This document shows, one piece after another, positions 24,696 through 33,279 of a stretch of 43,858 nucleotides of DNA. The notes under the pieces were generated by a model. It was not told where the DNA came from, searched no databases, and saw only the letters and a list, made by a program, of their open reading frames with translations. The stretch covers positions 1-43,858 of the forward strand of contig CAZOOR010000012.1 in assembly GCA_964581505.1 (NCBI GenBank). Direction: 5' to 3'. How positions within the stretch are numbered: position 1 is the stretch's first letter; each line of letters opens with the position of its first letter. Source of the DNA: CAZOOR01 sp964581505 (lineage in GTDB: Bacteria > Bacteroidota > Ignavibacteria > Kapaibacteriales > UBA2268). Made by a program: the position numbers and the translations under genes.

Positions 24696-26090
24696 ATGCT
24701 AAAAATATCGACACGTATATCGTTGCTCTATTTCTTCTCAACTGCTGTAATTATCGGTATTATGGCTTTTTCTATGTACTTCATTTATCACAATCAGCGA
24801 TTGCAAGCAATTGATGATGAACTGCACGATTACGCCCATTTTTTGACCACGGGACAGGATTTCGGGAACGAGAATACAGAATATATTTTTAAAGAACTAA
24901 CCGCCCGCCGTGATAAATCCAAACAAAAAATTATTTTTGATTACAACTTTATACTGATTGCAAAAGACTCCGTAATATTTCAGCCGGGTGAGCCATTCTA
25001 TTTAGAAGATATTATTGATAATATTATGGATTATGATGAGAAAGATATGAAAAACGCTTACGTTACACTTAACGTTAACGAGCAGGATTTCCGAATATAT
25101 GAGTACAAAATTCAAAGCAATAAACAGAATGGTATTGAAGATGCCGAACTTGATATTATTATGGTTGCATCACTCAATAAATTCAATGAATCCCTGACAC
25201 AGATTTCTTATATACTATTTGTAGTCAGTCCTCTATTACTGATTATCGCCGCACTAATCGGCTATTTTATTACCAAACGAGCGCTGGCACCGGTACGGCA
25301 GATGTCCCGTACAGCCGAATCTATCACCGGTAAAAATCTTGACAGACGAGTGCCTGTACCGAATGCAGATGATGAACTTGCAGAACTTGCCCGTACTTTA
25401 AATGATATGATTGAGCGACTGCAAAGCACCATTAATGCACAGAAGCAGTTTGTCGCCGATGCTTCTCACGACTTCCGTACACCATTGGCTATCATTCGTT
25501 TGGAGCTGGAAATGCTTGAAGCACGCCACGATATTGCAAATGATATTCGCTATCCAATTGAGAAAAGCATTCGTGAGATTAAGACATTAAGCACTATGGC
25601 GGAAAATCTTCTTATTTTGGCACGTGCAGATTCTCGTCAATTGTCCCTAAATAAAACAACATTCCGCTTAGATGAATTAATAATGGAAACTGCGGCGGAT
25701 TTTAAAAAAATTGCACTTGTTAGAAGTATCAATTTTAATATTAATATTGATGCCGCAACGGAAATATTTGCTGATAAGGATATGCTAAAACGAGTACTCA
25801 CAAATGCAATTGACAATGCAATTAAATATTCTTCCGAAGATAGACCGATTAAAATTGAACTTCATATTGAAAAGAATAAAAATATAATTACAATAAGCAA
25901 TGAAGGCAAAACATTGTCCGATAGTGAATTATCAAATATTTTCAGCAGATTCCAAAGGTCGGATAAATCTCGTACAACTAAGGGTTTCGGACTTGGTATG
26001 CCTATTATTAAAACAATTATCGAAACGCACGGAGGCAGTGTGCTATTTGAATCGAAGCAGGGATTGAATAAATTATTTATTATTCTCTAA
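24696..26090 (+). CDS. Sensor histidine kinase with HAMP domain
   Basis: A 464-residue inner-membrane kinase. It has a transmembrane helix (about 8-28), an acidic sensor domain outside the membrane (about 29-165), a second helix (about 166-188) and HAMP (RALAPVRQMSRTAESITG...DELAELARTLNDM). The dimerisation domain has His258 in SHDFRTP. The ATPase domain has NAIDNAIKYS and GFGLGMPIIKTI; the G1 box reads SNEGKTL rather than DNGxG, a weak but known variation. Most likely it phosphorylates the regulator at 20595-21263, from which it is now separated by the R-M cassette. A lysine-rich secreted peptide follows. Confidence 0.93.
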   Translation: MLKISTRISLLYFFSTAVIIGIMAFSMYFIYHNQRLQAIDDELHDYAHFLTTGQDFGNENTEYIFKELTARRDKSKQKIIFDYNFILIAKDSVIFQPGEPFYLEDIIDNIMDYDEKDMKNAYVTLNVNEQDFRIYEYKIQSNKQNGIEDAELDIIMVASLNKFNESLTQISYILFVVSPLLLIIAALIGYFITKRALAPVRQMSRTAESITGKNLDRRVPVPNADDELAELARTLNDMIERLQSTINAQKQFVADASHDFRTPLAIIRLELEMLEARHDIANDIRYPIEKSIREIKTLSTMAENLLILARADSRQLSLNKTTFRLDELIMETAADFKKIALVRSINFNINIDAATEIFADKDMLKRVLTNAIDNAIKYSSEDRPIKIELHIEKNKNIITISNEGKTLSDSELSNIFSRFQRSDKSRTTKGFGLGMPIIKTIIETHGGSVLFESKQGLNKLFIIL

Positions 26091-26155
26091 ATACACTTTT
26101 TTCATATTCCTTTCATTTTATATAATTATATTTACATTCGGATTTTGCGGATTTT

Positions 26156-26383
26156 ATGAAAATGTTTATTATGAAAAGAATAATAATTATAGTAACAACA
26201 ATACTTTTATCACTGTCGTTTATGACGGCAACTGCCGCAGATTTGCCCCGAGACGGGGATAATAAGAAAAAGAATAAGAAAATTGTCAAGCAAGTTCCCA
26301 GAAAACAAAAACCTGTAATCAAAAAATCGAAGCATGATTTCAAGAAGAAGAAGAAAGCCAAAAAGAAGAAGAAAACAGAATAG
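26156..26383 (+). CDS. Small secreted lysine-rich protein
   Basis: A protein of up to 75 residues (the start may instead be ATG 26171). It has a signal peptide (IIIIVTTILLSLSFMTATAA, cut before DLP) and a mature part of about 45 residues that is almost half lysine or arginine, ending in KKKKKAKKKKKTE. The mature peptide is strongly positive with no Cys. Such a peptide could bind polyanions such as LPS or DNA at the envelope; this is inference. It lies 65 bases after the histidine kinase, with a terminator after it, and may be a target or sensor partner of the two-component system. Confidence 0.72.
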   Translation: MKMFIMKRIIIIVTTILLSLSFMTATAADLPRDGDNKKKNKKIVKQVPRKQKPVIKKSKHDFKKKKKAKKKKKTE

Positions 26384-26412
26384 TTTTTTTCTCTCTTTAT
26401 GTTGAATATAGT

Positions 26413-26446
26413 AAAGGCTGCCCTATTTGGACAGCCTTTGTTTTTT
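26413..26446 (+). terminator. Terminator after the lysine-rich protein
   Basis: The stem AAAGGCTG / CAGCCTTT (with inner CC/GG pairs and one bulge) is followed by GTTTTTT. Its T run abuts the CCA end of the convergent tRNA-His. Confidence 0.8.
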
Positions 26447-26522
26447 GGGGCGAGTTACGGGATTTGAACCCGTGACCCTCAGAGCCACAATCTGATGCTC
26501 TACCGACTGAGCTAAACCCGCC
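26446..26522 (-). tRNA. tRNA-His (anticodon GTG)
   Basis: Read on the minus strand, a full cloverleaf can be drawn: acceptor GCGGGTT/AACTCGC with one G-T pair, D arm GCTC...GAGC, anticodon stem TCAGA/TCTGA with loop TTGTGGC (anticodon GTG), T arm ACGGG-TTCAAAT-CCCGT. The extra G at 26522 can pair with the discriminator C, the G-1:C73 hallmark of tRNA-His. CCA is encoded (26446-26448). Confidence 0.96.
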
Positions 26523-26544
26523 GTATTTCCTTCTAAAAGGATTA

Positions 26545-26552
26545 CAAAAATA
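26545..26552 (-). promoter_or_regulatory. Putative -7 promoter element of tRNA-His
   Basis: TATTTTTG on the minus strand, 22 bases before the tRNA 5' end. It is identical to the elements of asnS and hslVU. Confidence 0.5.
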
Positions 26553-26604
26553 AGGTTTTATTTGCGAATTTTAAAATTTTTATTGAAAATTATTTATGTT
26601 TAGC

Positions 26605-27663
26605 TTAATGCGTATCAATATCTTCTTGTGTGGGAATTTTCTTGATATTTTCGCGGACAAGGAATATGCCGCCTATGCCTACTTGAATTAAATATCCAAC
26701 TGTGTGTGTAACCGTTGCATAAGCGAGTGCGGCTTCGGGATTAATACCGTATAGTTTTACCATTGTGTTTTGTATGAAAAAATGGAAAACACCGATTGCG
26801 CCCGGTGTCGGTGAAATTGTGAAAGCAATACCCGATATGACAATCAGAAGAATTGCGTCCTCAAAACCAAGATTATACGGAGCATTCTGGAAACCAAAAG
26901 AGAAGAACATCAGCCACATCGGTATTGTATAAAGCAACCAAATTGTCAGGGATTCGAGAGTAAGTCTGAGATATTGTGAAGGTGTACGAACTATACTCAT
27001 TCCTTTTGCAAATTTCTCAAAGAGTTCGCTGATTTTACTATATAATTTTTCTGAGAGAGGTTTAACGGTATATTTCAAAACAATGCGAACCAGTCGGGGC
27101 CAGAAGCTCAAAATAAGAACACCGAGAAAAATTAGAACGGGAACAAGCAATTTCTCTGCTTGAAGTGTGGGTAGTGCATCTTTAATTTGTTCGCGGAAAG
27201 TAAACCAAACTCCCGCAAGCATAAGGAGAAGAATTAGCACATCGAGAAAACGTTCGACAACTATCGTGGCGAAAGTTGATGTGAATGATACTTTTTCCCT
27301 ACGTGCAAAGAAATAAGGACGAATAAATTCACCGCCACGAGGTAATACATTATTAACGGCATAGCCCGCCATAACAGCCGAGAACAAGTCCCAAACTTTT
27401 GCATTTTTCTTAACAGGTTGTAGCATTGTGCGCCAGCGATAAGCCCTGACCCAGTGCGACAAAATCATAACGGGAACAGATAATATTACCCAAAGATAAT
27501 CGGCATTGAGAATATAATCCCAGAGCTTGGCAAAGTCAATATCTTTGAGTGTGTAATAAACGGAAACAACTAGGAAAATGAGGGCAATGATAATTCGCAA
27601 AGCCTTCTTTGTCCTTTCGGACATACCGTTTTTAACTTTTTTATTATTATTTGCTTCTGCCAT
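26605..27663 (-). CDS. Lysylphosphatidylglycerol synthase-like / UPF0104 membrane protein
   Basis: A polytopic inner-membrane protein of about 352 residues, starting MAEANNNKK. It carries the family blocks SHWVRAYRWRTML, NNVLPRGGEFIRPYF, VVERFLDVLILLLM and SPTPGAIGVFHFF. Members include the flippase-like AglD2 and the membrane half of MprF, which lacks the synthase domain; a lipid-handling role is likely but not provable here. The frame continues upstream to 27702, but that extension would run through the terminator at 27675-27708, so 27663 is preferred. A TATATTTG element ends 5 bases before this ATG, raising the chance of a leaderless mRNA. Confidence 0.85.
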   Translation of the reverse strand: MAEANNNKKVKNGMSERTKKALRIIIALIFLVVSVYYTLKDIDFAKLWDYILNADYLWVILSVPVMILSHWVRAYRWRTMLQPVKKNAKVWDLFSAVMAGYAVNNVLPRGGEFIRPYFFARREKVSFTSTFATIVVERFLDVLILLLMLAGVWFTFREQIKDALPTLQAEKLLVPVLIFLGVLILSFWPRLVRIVLKYTVKPLSEKLYSKISELFEKFAKGMSIVRTPSQYLRLTLESLTIWLLYTIPMWLMFFSFGFQNAPYNLGFEDAILLIVISGIAFTISPTPGAIGVFHFFIQNTMVKLYGINPEAALAYATVTHTVGYLIQVGIGGIFLVRENIKKIPTQEDIDTH

Positions 27664-27667
27664 AATA

Positions 27668-27675
27668 CAAATATA
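27668..27675 (-). promoter_or_regulatory. Putative -7 promoter element of the UPF0104 gene
   Basis: TATATTTG on the minus strand ends 5 bases before the ATG at 27663. A transcript start about 6 bases after such an element would fall on the start codon itself. Confidence 0.4.
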
Positions 27676-27708
27676 AAAAGATGCCGCAAATAAATGCGAC
27701 ATCTTTTT
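27675..27708 (-). terminator. Terminator of the peptide transporter operon
   Basis: The stem AAAAAGATG...CGCA / TGCG...CATCTTTTT has one mismatch and a 6-base loop. Read on the minus strand it ends in TTTTT followed by ATAT, 12 bases after the OPT transporter stop. It separates the operon from the UPF0104 gene. Confidence 0.8.
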
Positions 27709-27719
27709 AATTTATGTAA

Positions 27720-29717
27720 TTAATCCTTTTTTGCTCTCATTGTGTCCCAGATGAAATAACCCAAGAGGACGAGGAAAGCAAAGAATGCCGTAATCTGTCC
27801 ACCTATTTCATTTCCTTCCCAAAGTTTAGTATCAAATTTGAACCCGAAGAAAAGGAACATAGCACCAATAACGCCGAAAATTGCGGCTCCGGCAATAAAT
27901 CCTGATGAAATTAATGTACCTCGTTGATTTCTTGCATCGTTCAAATCATTATCCTGCGAACTCTTATTGATGAAATGAGAGATAAGTCCGCCAACCAAAA
28001 GAGGTGTATTCAAATCAAGAGGAATATACATACCGAGTGCGAATGCCAGTGGCGATATTCCAAGCCAATTAATCAGTAGTGCAATCATTGCACCAATAGT
28101 ATAGAGCATCCAATTAATTTGTGCGCCCGGTTGCATCAGCGGTTCAATAACCGCCGCCATAGCATTTGCCTGCGGTGCAACAAGTGGATTGGGAGTTTCC
28201 GGTGTAAGCACAAAACCATAAGCTTCGGCTAAGATATAAATAACAACACCGACAGTCGCCGCCGAAACAATCACCCCGAGGAATTTCCATTTCTCCTGCT
28301 TGATTGGTGTGGTTCCAATCCAATAGCCAACCTTCAAATCAGTAATAAAACCACCTGCAACGGACAAAGCCGTGCATACTATTCCGCCAATAATCAAAGC
28401 ACTTGTGATACCGGTCGAACTGTGAAGCCCAACTGCGGCAAGCACAAATGAGGAGAGAATTAATGTCATCAAAGTCATTCCGCTGACGGGATTAGTACCG
28501 ACAATTGCAATTGCATTTGCCGCTACTGTCGTAAATAAGAAAGAAATAATTACGATAGTCAATAGAGCAACAACAGATTGCGTAGCATTAATATTAACAC
28601 CGAAAAGCAAGAATAAGAAAATAGCAATGATGACCAGAAGTGAGAATAACATAATCATAGGCATATTCAAATCAACCTGAGTTCTCTCGGCTTTTTCCTG
28701 CGACTTTTTGCCACCTGCACCCGAGAATGCAAGTTTGAAAGCAGAACCAATCACCGATGAAGATTTGATAATACCGATGATGCCTGCCATTGCAATAGCA
28801 CCAATACCAATCGGACGAACATAAGTTCTAAAAATCTCCTCAGGACTCATTGTTGCAAATAAATTTGCGGCACCATTGACAGCAGTTATATCGCCAATTG
28901 CATTAATCAACGGAACAAAGATGAACCAAGATAATAGTGAACCGACAGTAATAATTAATGAGAATTTAAGTCCGACCAAATACCCGAAACTAAATACCAA
29001 AGGACTAACACTCATCTTGAATACGATTTTTTGGTTTTCGGCAAGAGATTCACCAATGGGTAATATTCGAGTAGTAAATTGGTCGGCAAACAACCTTAGT
29101 GAAGATGAAAGAAACTCGAAGACACCACCGACAAGCCCACTGACAATAAGAATCATTGCTTGTTTGCCGCCTTTTTCGCCGGTTATAAGAATTTCCGTTG
29201 TTGCAGTTGCCTCTGGGAACGGGAATTTGCCGTGCATATCCTTTACGAAATATTTCCTGAATGGTATTAAAAACAGAATACCGAGGAAACCACCGAGCAA
29301 TGACGAAAAGAAAATTTGAAAGAAATTAACTTCTATATCGGGATATTTCGATTGCAAAATATATAAACCCGGTATAGTGAAGATAGCACCGGCAACAATA
29401 ACACCCGATGCCGCTCCGATAGACTGAATAATAACATTTTGCGATAGGGCGTTCTTTTTCTTAAAGAAAGTCGAAACACCGACCGCAATAATAGAAATCG
29501 GAATTGCCGCCTCGAACACCTGCCCGATTTTTAATCCCGAATAAGCCGCTGCTGCCGAGAAAACCACCGCCATTAGCAAGCCCCAAAGGACAGACCAAGT
29601 AGTAACTTCGGGAAATTTCTCGTGTGCCGGAAGAATTGGTTTATATTCTTCACCGGGATTTAGTTCCCGATAGGCATTTTCCGGCAATCCGCTTTGTTTA
29701 TTTGTTGACTGTTCCAT
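27720..29717 (-). CDS. OPT family oligopeptide transporter
   Basis: A 665-residue inner-membrane transporter with many hydrophobic helices. It shows the OPT start region (FPEVTTWSVLWGLLMAVVFSAAAAYSGLKIGQVFEAAIPISI), the block GKFPFPEATATTEIL and later PVSGMTLMTLI. Bacterial members take up oligopeptides, or metal chelates in the yellow-stripe branch. Its operon partners, a tripeptidase and a POT peptide permease, favour peptides. It starts 18 bases after pepT on the same strand and ends at a clear terminator. Length is normal for the bacterial family. Confidence 0.92.
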   Translation of the reverse strand: MEQSTNKQSGLPENAYRELNPGEEYKPILPAHEKFPEVTTWSVLWGLLMAVVFSAAAAYSGLKIGQVFEAAIPISIIAVGVSTFFKKKNALSQNVIIQSIGAASGVIVAGAIFTIPGLYILQSKYPDIEVNFFQIFFSSLLGGFLGILFLIPFRKYFVKDMHGKFPFPEATATTEILITGEKGGKQAMILIVSGLVGGVFEFLSSSLRLFADQFTTRILPIGESLAENQKIVFKMSVSPLVFSFGYLVGLKFSLIITVGSLLSWFIFVPLINAIGDITAVNGAANLFATMSPEEIFRTYVRPIGIGAIAMAGIIGIIKSSSVIGSAFKLAFSGAGGKKSQEKAERTQVDLNMPMIMLFSLLVIIAIFLFLLFGVNINATQSVVALLTIVIISFLFTTVAANAIAIVGTNPVSGMTLMTLILSSFVLAAVGLHSSTGITSALIIGGIVCTALSVAGGFITDLKVGYWIGTTPIKQEKWKFLGVIVSAATVGVVIYILAEAYGFVLTPETPNPLVAPQANAMAAVIEPLMQPGAQINWMLYTIGAMIALLINWLGISPLAFALGMYIPLDLNTPLLVGGLISHFINKSSQDNDLNDARNQRGTLISSGFIAGAAIFGVIGAMFLFFGFKFDTKLWEGNEIGGQITAFFAFLVLLGYFIWDTMRAKKD

Positions 29718-29735
29718 AAATCCTCTGCTTAAATT

Positions 29736-30983
29736 TTAATTTGATTTTTCTACCCAAATTTTAATAAGATTGATAATAGTCTTGACAGTTTGTTCCATAA
29801 AATCAACCGAAAGCCATTCCGTTCTACTATGGAAATTCTGTCCGCCTGTATAGATGTTCGGAGTGGGTAAGCCCATCTCGGTAAGACGTGAACCGTCAGT
29901 ACCACCACGTATAGGCACCCAAGTAGGCGTAATACCCGTTCTTACTGCGGCTTCCCAAAGATTATCCAATACTTCCGGTGCATCTTTTAATTTATCACGC
30001 ATATTGAGATATTGAATTTTTACTTCCATTTCAATCTTTGCATTGGGGAACATTTCCTGAACTTCTGCAATTATTTTCTCCATATTCTCCTTGTGTACAT
30101 CAAGTCCGGGGGTTTCAAAATCACGGAATAAAATTTTAACCGTTGATTTAGCTATACTACCCTCCAATACATAAGGATGAAGATATGGCTCATAGTCTTC
30201 TGTCGTTTCCGGAGCAACATCTTTTGGCATTTTTGCTATGATTTCGGAAATCACACGAATTGAATTGACCATAATATCCTTGGCAAATCCGGGGTGAATG
30301 TCGCGTCCATAAGCAGTAATAGTAGCAAGTGCGGCGCTAAAAGTCTCTTTATTCAGTTCACCCGGCAAATCTCCATCAACAGTGTAGGCATATTTGGCAC
30401 CGAGTTTTTTGATGTCGAGATATTTTGTTCCCTGACCGATTTCCTCGTCAGGAGTAAAGCAAATAATAATATCGCCGTGCAGTTCATCGGGATTATTGAT
30501 GAAATGCTGTGCGCTTGTCATTATTGCCGCAATGCCTGATTTGTCATCGGAACCAAGCAAAGTTGTTCCGTCAGTTGTAATAAGAGTATGACCGATACAT
30601 TTTTGCAAGCCGGGATTTTCGGAAGCTTTAATAACAATAGATGTATCGCCGGGGAGTACTATATCCCCACCTTCATATTTAATCTTCTGTGGCTTGACAT
30701 TTGCACCCGAGACTTCGGGCGAAGTATCCACATGAGCAATATATGCAACCGGTGGCACCTTGCCGAATTTCTCGTGTCCTTCGGGGATATTTGCCGGGAT
30801 TCTGCCAATCACATAACCGTATTGGTCTATCTCGGCTGCAATTCCCAAATCTTTGAGTTCACCTAACAGAAAATTCAAAAGTTCAAATTGTTTCTTTGTA
30901 CTTGGATATGTTTCGGAATTTTCATCTGATTGAGTATCGTACGAAACATATTTTAAAAATCTTTCTAATGCTGTTTTTCCCAT
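29736..30983 (-). CDS. pepT: Peptidase T (tripeptide aminopeptidase)
   Basis: Cytoplasmic M20-family dizinc aminopeptidase that removes the N-terminal residue from tripeptides. The 415 residues start MGKTALERFLKYVSYDTQS, with metal-site motifs AHVDTSPEVSG (His, Asp), GSDDKSGIAAIM (bridging Asp), TPDEEIGQGT (catalytic Glu plus ligand) and a late GGTDGSRLTEMGLPTPNIYTGG with a further His in NFHSRTEW. Length is close to the family norm. It lies between two peptide transporters: the products of the flanking genes import what this enzyme cuts. It starts 42 bases after the POT gene. Confidence 0.95.
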   Translation of the reverse strand: MGKTALERFLKYVSYDTQSDENSETYPSTKKQFELLNFLLGELKDLGIAAEIDQYGYVIGRIPANIPEGHEKFGKVPPVAYIAHVDTSPEVSGANVKPQKIKYEGGDIVLPGDTSIVIKASENPGLQKCIGHTLITTDGTTLLGSDDKSGIAAIMTSAQHFINNPDELHGDIIICFTPDEEIGQGTKYLDIKKLGAKYAYTVDGDLPGELNKETFSAALATITAYGRDIHPGFAKDIMVNSIRVISEIIAKMPKDVAPETTEDYEPYLHPYVLEGSIAKSTVKILFRDFETPGLDVHKENMEKIIAEVQEMFPNAKIEMEVKIQYLNMRDKLKDAPEVLDNLWEAAVRTGITPTWVPIRGGTDGSRLTEMGLPTPNIYTGGQNFHSRTEWLSVDFMEQTVKTIINLIKIWVEKSN

Positions 30984-31025
30984 TTTTTATTATTTCCCAA
31001 ATAAAACTAAAAAAATATATGTTAA

Positions 31026-32693
31026 TTAAGATTCCGTTGCATTTTCCAATAATCTCAAAATTGAGAAAATAAAGATAGCCGACAGTAAAGTAAGTGCAAC
31101 AAGCAATAAGAAGAATTGCCATAATTCCCATTTGTCCCAGAAAGGACCAATGAAACCCGCCATCAAATTACCTATTGCAGTAGCACCTAGCCAACCGCCC
31201 TGTGCAAGACCCTTGAACTGTGGGGGAGCAACCTTCGATACGAAAGAAATACCAATCGGACTGAGGAACAGTTCGGCTACAGTCAGCGTAAAATACGTAC
31301 CTATCAGCCAATAGGGGGAGCGAAGTGCATCGGATATGCCACCGGAGTCGGCAAGGTCATGCGGACTCATCAAGCCCTGCGATGCAAGCACCATAAGGAA
31401 GAAACCGATAGCAGTGATAATCATACCTATTCCGATTTTCTTGGGCGAAGACGGTTCCTTGCCCTGCTTACGCAAATAGGCAAAGAAGCCGACAATTATA
31501 GGAGTTAGGAATACAATGAATATAGGATTGAATTGTTGGAAAATTTCAGGTGAAATAGGATTGCCGTCCGGTTGCAATTGTCCGATTGAAAAATATGCAA
31601 CAACAGCCGAAACAACAGCAACAATACCACCGAAAAGTTTGGTTTTGCTCGAACTACCCTTCCCAAAGAAAAGCACGGTTCCCAGCAGAGCCGTAAGCAA
31701 TGGGAAAAATGTGGACATATTAAATAAAATCGCCGTACCTTGACTGACGGCTGAAACAGTATAATCACGCGCAAAAATTGTTAGTGTAAATCCGTTCTGG
31801 TGGAATGCCATCCAGAAGAACATAACAACAATAAACACAAGACCAAGAGCAATTAGTCTGTCCTTAGTCTGTTTGGGAGTAAGTTCGATGACGGAATTGG
31901 CTTGCTGAGCCTTCTGCTGTTTGTGAGTTACGTCAGCATGTTTGTAATATTTACGGAAAGCAAGAAAAATCACTAATGATAAAATCATACTTGCGGCAGC
32001 AACAGCAAAGCCGGCATTATAAGCAGTACCCAATGCGCCAATATAATGATGAGCGAAGTCCGTTAAATTTGTAAACGCATCTCCCATTTGGGCTTGTGCA
32101 AACTGCGTAAGTTTTTCGGTAGATTCCAGTGTGCCGTTTAGGTAGCTGTGTGCAAGTTTAGGAATTGAAGCATCATAGTCCAAATCTTTCATTCCCATAA
32201 TCCAAGAGCGCATACCGCGGGCGGCACTCGGAGCAAAGAAAGCACCGATATTAATCCCCATATAAAAAATATTAAATGCGGAATCGCGAAGTTTGCTATA
32301 CTTTGCTTCGTCATATAAATTGCCGACCAAAGCCTGCAGATTACCTTTGAATAATCCGGTACCGAGCGAAATAACGGCAAGAGCGCCGTAGATAAACCAT
32401 TCCCCCGTGCCGGGCATAGCCAGCAACACATATCCGGCAAACATTATTATTATACCGAGCGTAATTGTTTTGCCGTAGCCGAGTACATTGTCAGCAATAT
32501 AGCCACCGAGAAGAGGTAGAAAATATATTCCAAACAAAAAGCCACCATAAACATGACCGGCTTGTGTGGCGTCCCAACCGAATTTCGATTGTAGGTAAAG
32601 CACAAAAATTGCCAACATAGTATAATAGCCGAAACGCTCGCCCATATTGGCAAAAAATGCTACATATAATCCCTTAGGGTGTCCTTTAAACAT
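31026..32693 (-). CDS. POT/PTR family proton-coupled peptide transporter
   Basis: A 555-residue major-facilitator permease expected to import di- and tripeptides with protons. The first helix reads FANMGERFGYYTMLAIFVLYL. The usual ExxERFxYY signature appears as NxxERFGYY, so the first Glu is Asn. The PTR2 signature FNIFYMGINIGAFFAPSAA follows near residue 145. Extra sequence between helices (about 165-215) is typical of the longer bacterial POTs. It is the first gene of the operon with pepT and the OPT transporter. A TAACTTTG element at 32783-32790 is a plausible promoter. Confidence 0.93.
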   Translation of the reverse strand: MFKGHPKGLYVAFFANMGERFGYYTMLAIFVLYLQSKFGWDATQAGHVYGGFLFGIYFLPLLGGYIADNVLGYGKTITLGIIIMFAGYVLLAMPGTGEWFIYGALAVISLGTGLFKGNLQALVGNLYDEAKYSKLRDSAFNIFYMGINIGAFFAPSAARGMRSWIMGMKDLDYDASIPKLAHSYLNGTLESTEKLTQFAQAQMGDAFTNLTDFAHHYIGALGTAYNAGFAVAAASMILSLVIFLAFRKYYKHADVTHKQQKAQQANSVIELTPKQTKDRLIALGLVFIVVMFFWMAFHQNGFTLTIFARDYTVSAVSQGTAILFNMSTFFPLLTALLGTVLFFGKGSSSKTKLFGGIVAVVSAVVAYFSIGQLQPDGNPISPEIFQQFNPIFIVFLTPIIVGFFAYLRKQGKEPSSPKKIGIGMIITAIGFFLMVLASQGLMSPHDLADSGGISDALRSPYWLIGTYFTLTVAELFLSPIGISFVSKVAPPQFKGLAQGGWLGATAIGNLMAGFIGPFWDKWELWQFFLLLVALTLLSAIFIFSILRLLENATES

Positions 32694-32782
32694 AAAACTC
32701 CTTTTATATAATTAAGAATATATTTATATGCTTTAATTAAAATAGATATAATATATATCATTTATGATATAGTAAGAAAATA

Positions 32783-32790
32783 CAAAGTTA
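32783..32790 (-). promoter_or_regulatory. Putative -7 promoter element of the peptide operon
   Basis: TAACTTTG on the minus strand, 90 bases before the POT start, matches TAnnTTTG. The leader is very AT-rich. Confidence 0.4.
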
Positions 32791-32864
32791 GTAAAAACGT
32801 TCAATTTACAATGAAAAAAAAATAATTTTTTAAAAAAAAAGTGATAAAATTTCATAAAATTCCT

Positions 32865-32872
32865 TAATTTTG
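32865..32872 (+). promoter_or_regulatory. Putative -7 promoter element of the DUF3098-like gene
   Basis: TAATTTTG matches TAnnTTTG. It lies 13 bases before the ATG at 32886 and 28 before the ATG at 32901; the latter fits a normal short leader better. Confidence 0.35.
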
Positions 32873-32885
32873 ATGAGATTGTTTT

Positions 32886-33197
32886 ATGAAAAGGTTAAAT
32901 ATGACTAAACAGAACATACAAAAAGGCAAACGAGCTAGGACTGTTGCCAAAAAGAAAAAAACTGTCAGCTGGGATTTCCCTCTGCAGAAAAAGAACTTTT
33001 ACTATTTGGCTGCCGCCTTGGGATTAATTATTCTCGGTTATGCACTGATGGCCACCGGCATAAGCGATGGACCGGCTGTACCGGACGGAAAATGGAATAA
33101 TCCTATGGCTGTAACAATTGCCCCGATTTTATTATTTGTTGCTTATGTGGTTATTATTCCTTTGGGAATTTATAAATTCTTTGGAAACAAAGATTGA
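32886..33197 (+). CDS. DUF3098-like small membrane protein
   Basis: A 103-residue protein (89-98 residues if a later ATG such as 32901 is used). A basic cytoplasmic N-terminus (GKRARTVAKKKKTVSWDFPLQ) is followed by two transmembrane helices (about 46-64 and 80-97). The pattern KNFYYLAAALGLIILGYALMATG ... VTIAPILLFVAYVVIIPLGIY resembles DUF3098, a Bacteroidota family of unknown function that I recall lying near cell-division and envelope genes. Here it precedes era, 82 bases upstream of the era ATG. Confidence 0.65.
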   Translation: MKRLNMTKQNIQKGKRARTVAKKKKTVSWDFPLQKKNFYYLAAALGLIILGYALMATGISDGPAVPDGKWNNPMAVTIAPILLFVAYVVIIPLGIYKFFGNKD

Positions 33198-33279
33198 AAT
33201 TGCAAAATTGTTCTTAACTATTTTTCATTTGCCTTTGAATGTAATTAGCATTTAAGGGCATTTTTATTTGAAACGAATT

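Noticed and set aside
20362..26155. Wider defence island around the R-M genes
   Set aside because: Only the three R-M genes fit defence; the flanking genes are signalling and membrane proteins, and no integrase or toxin is seen.
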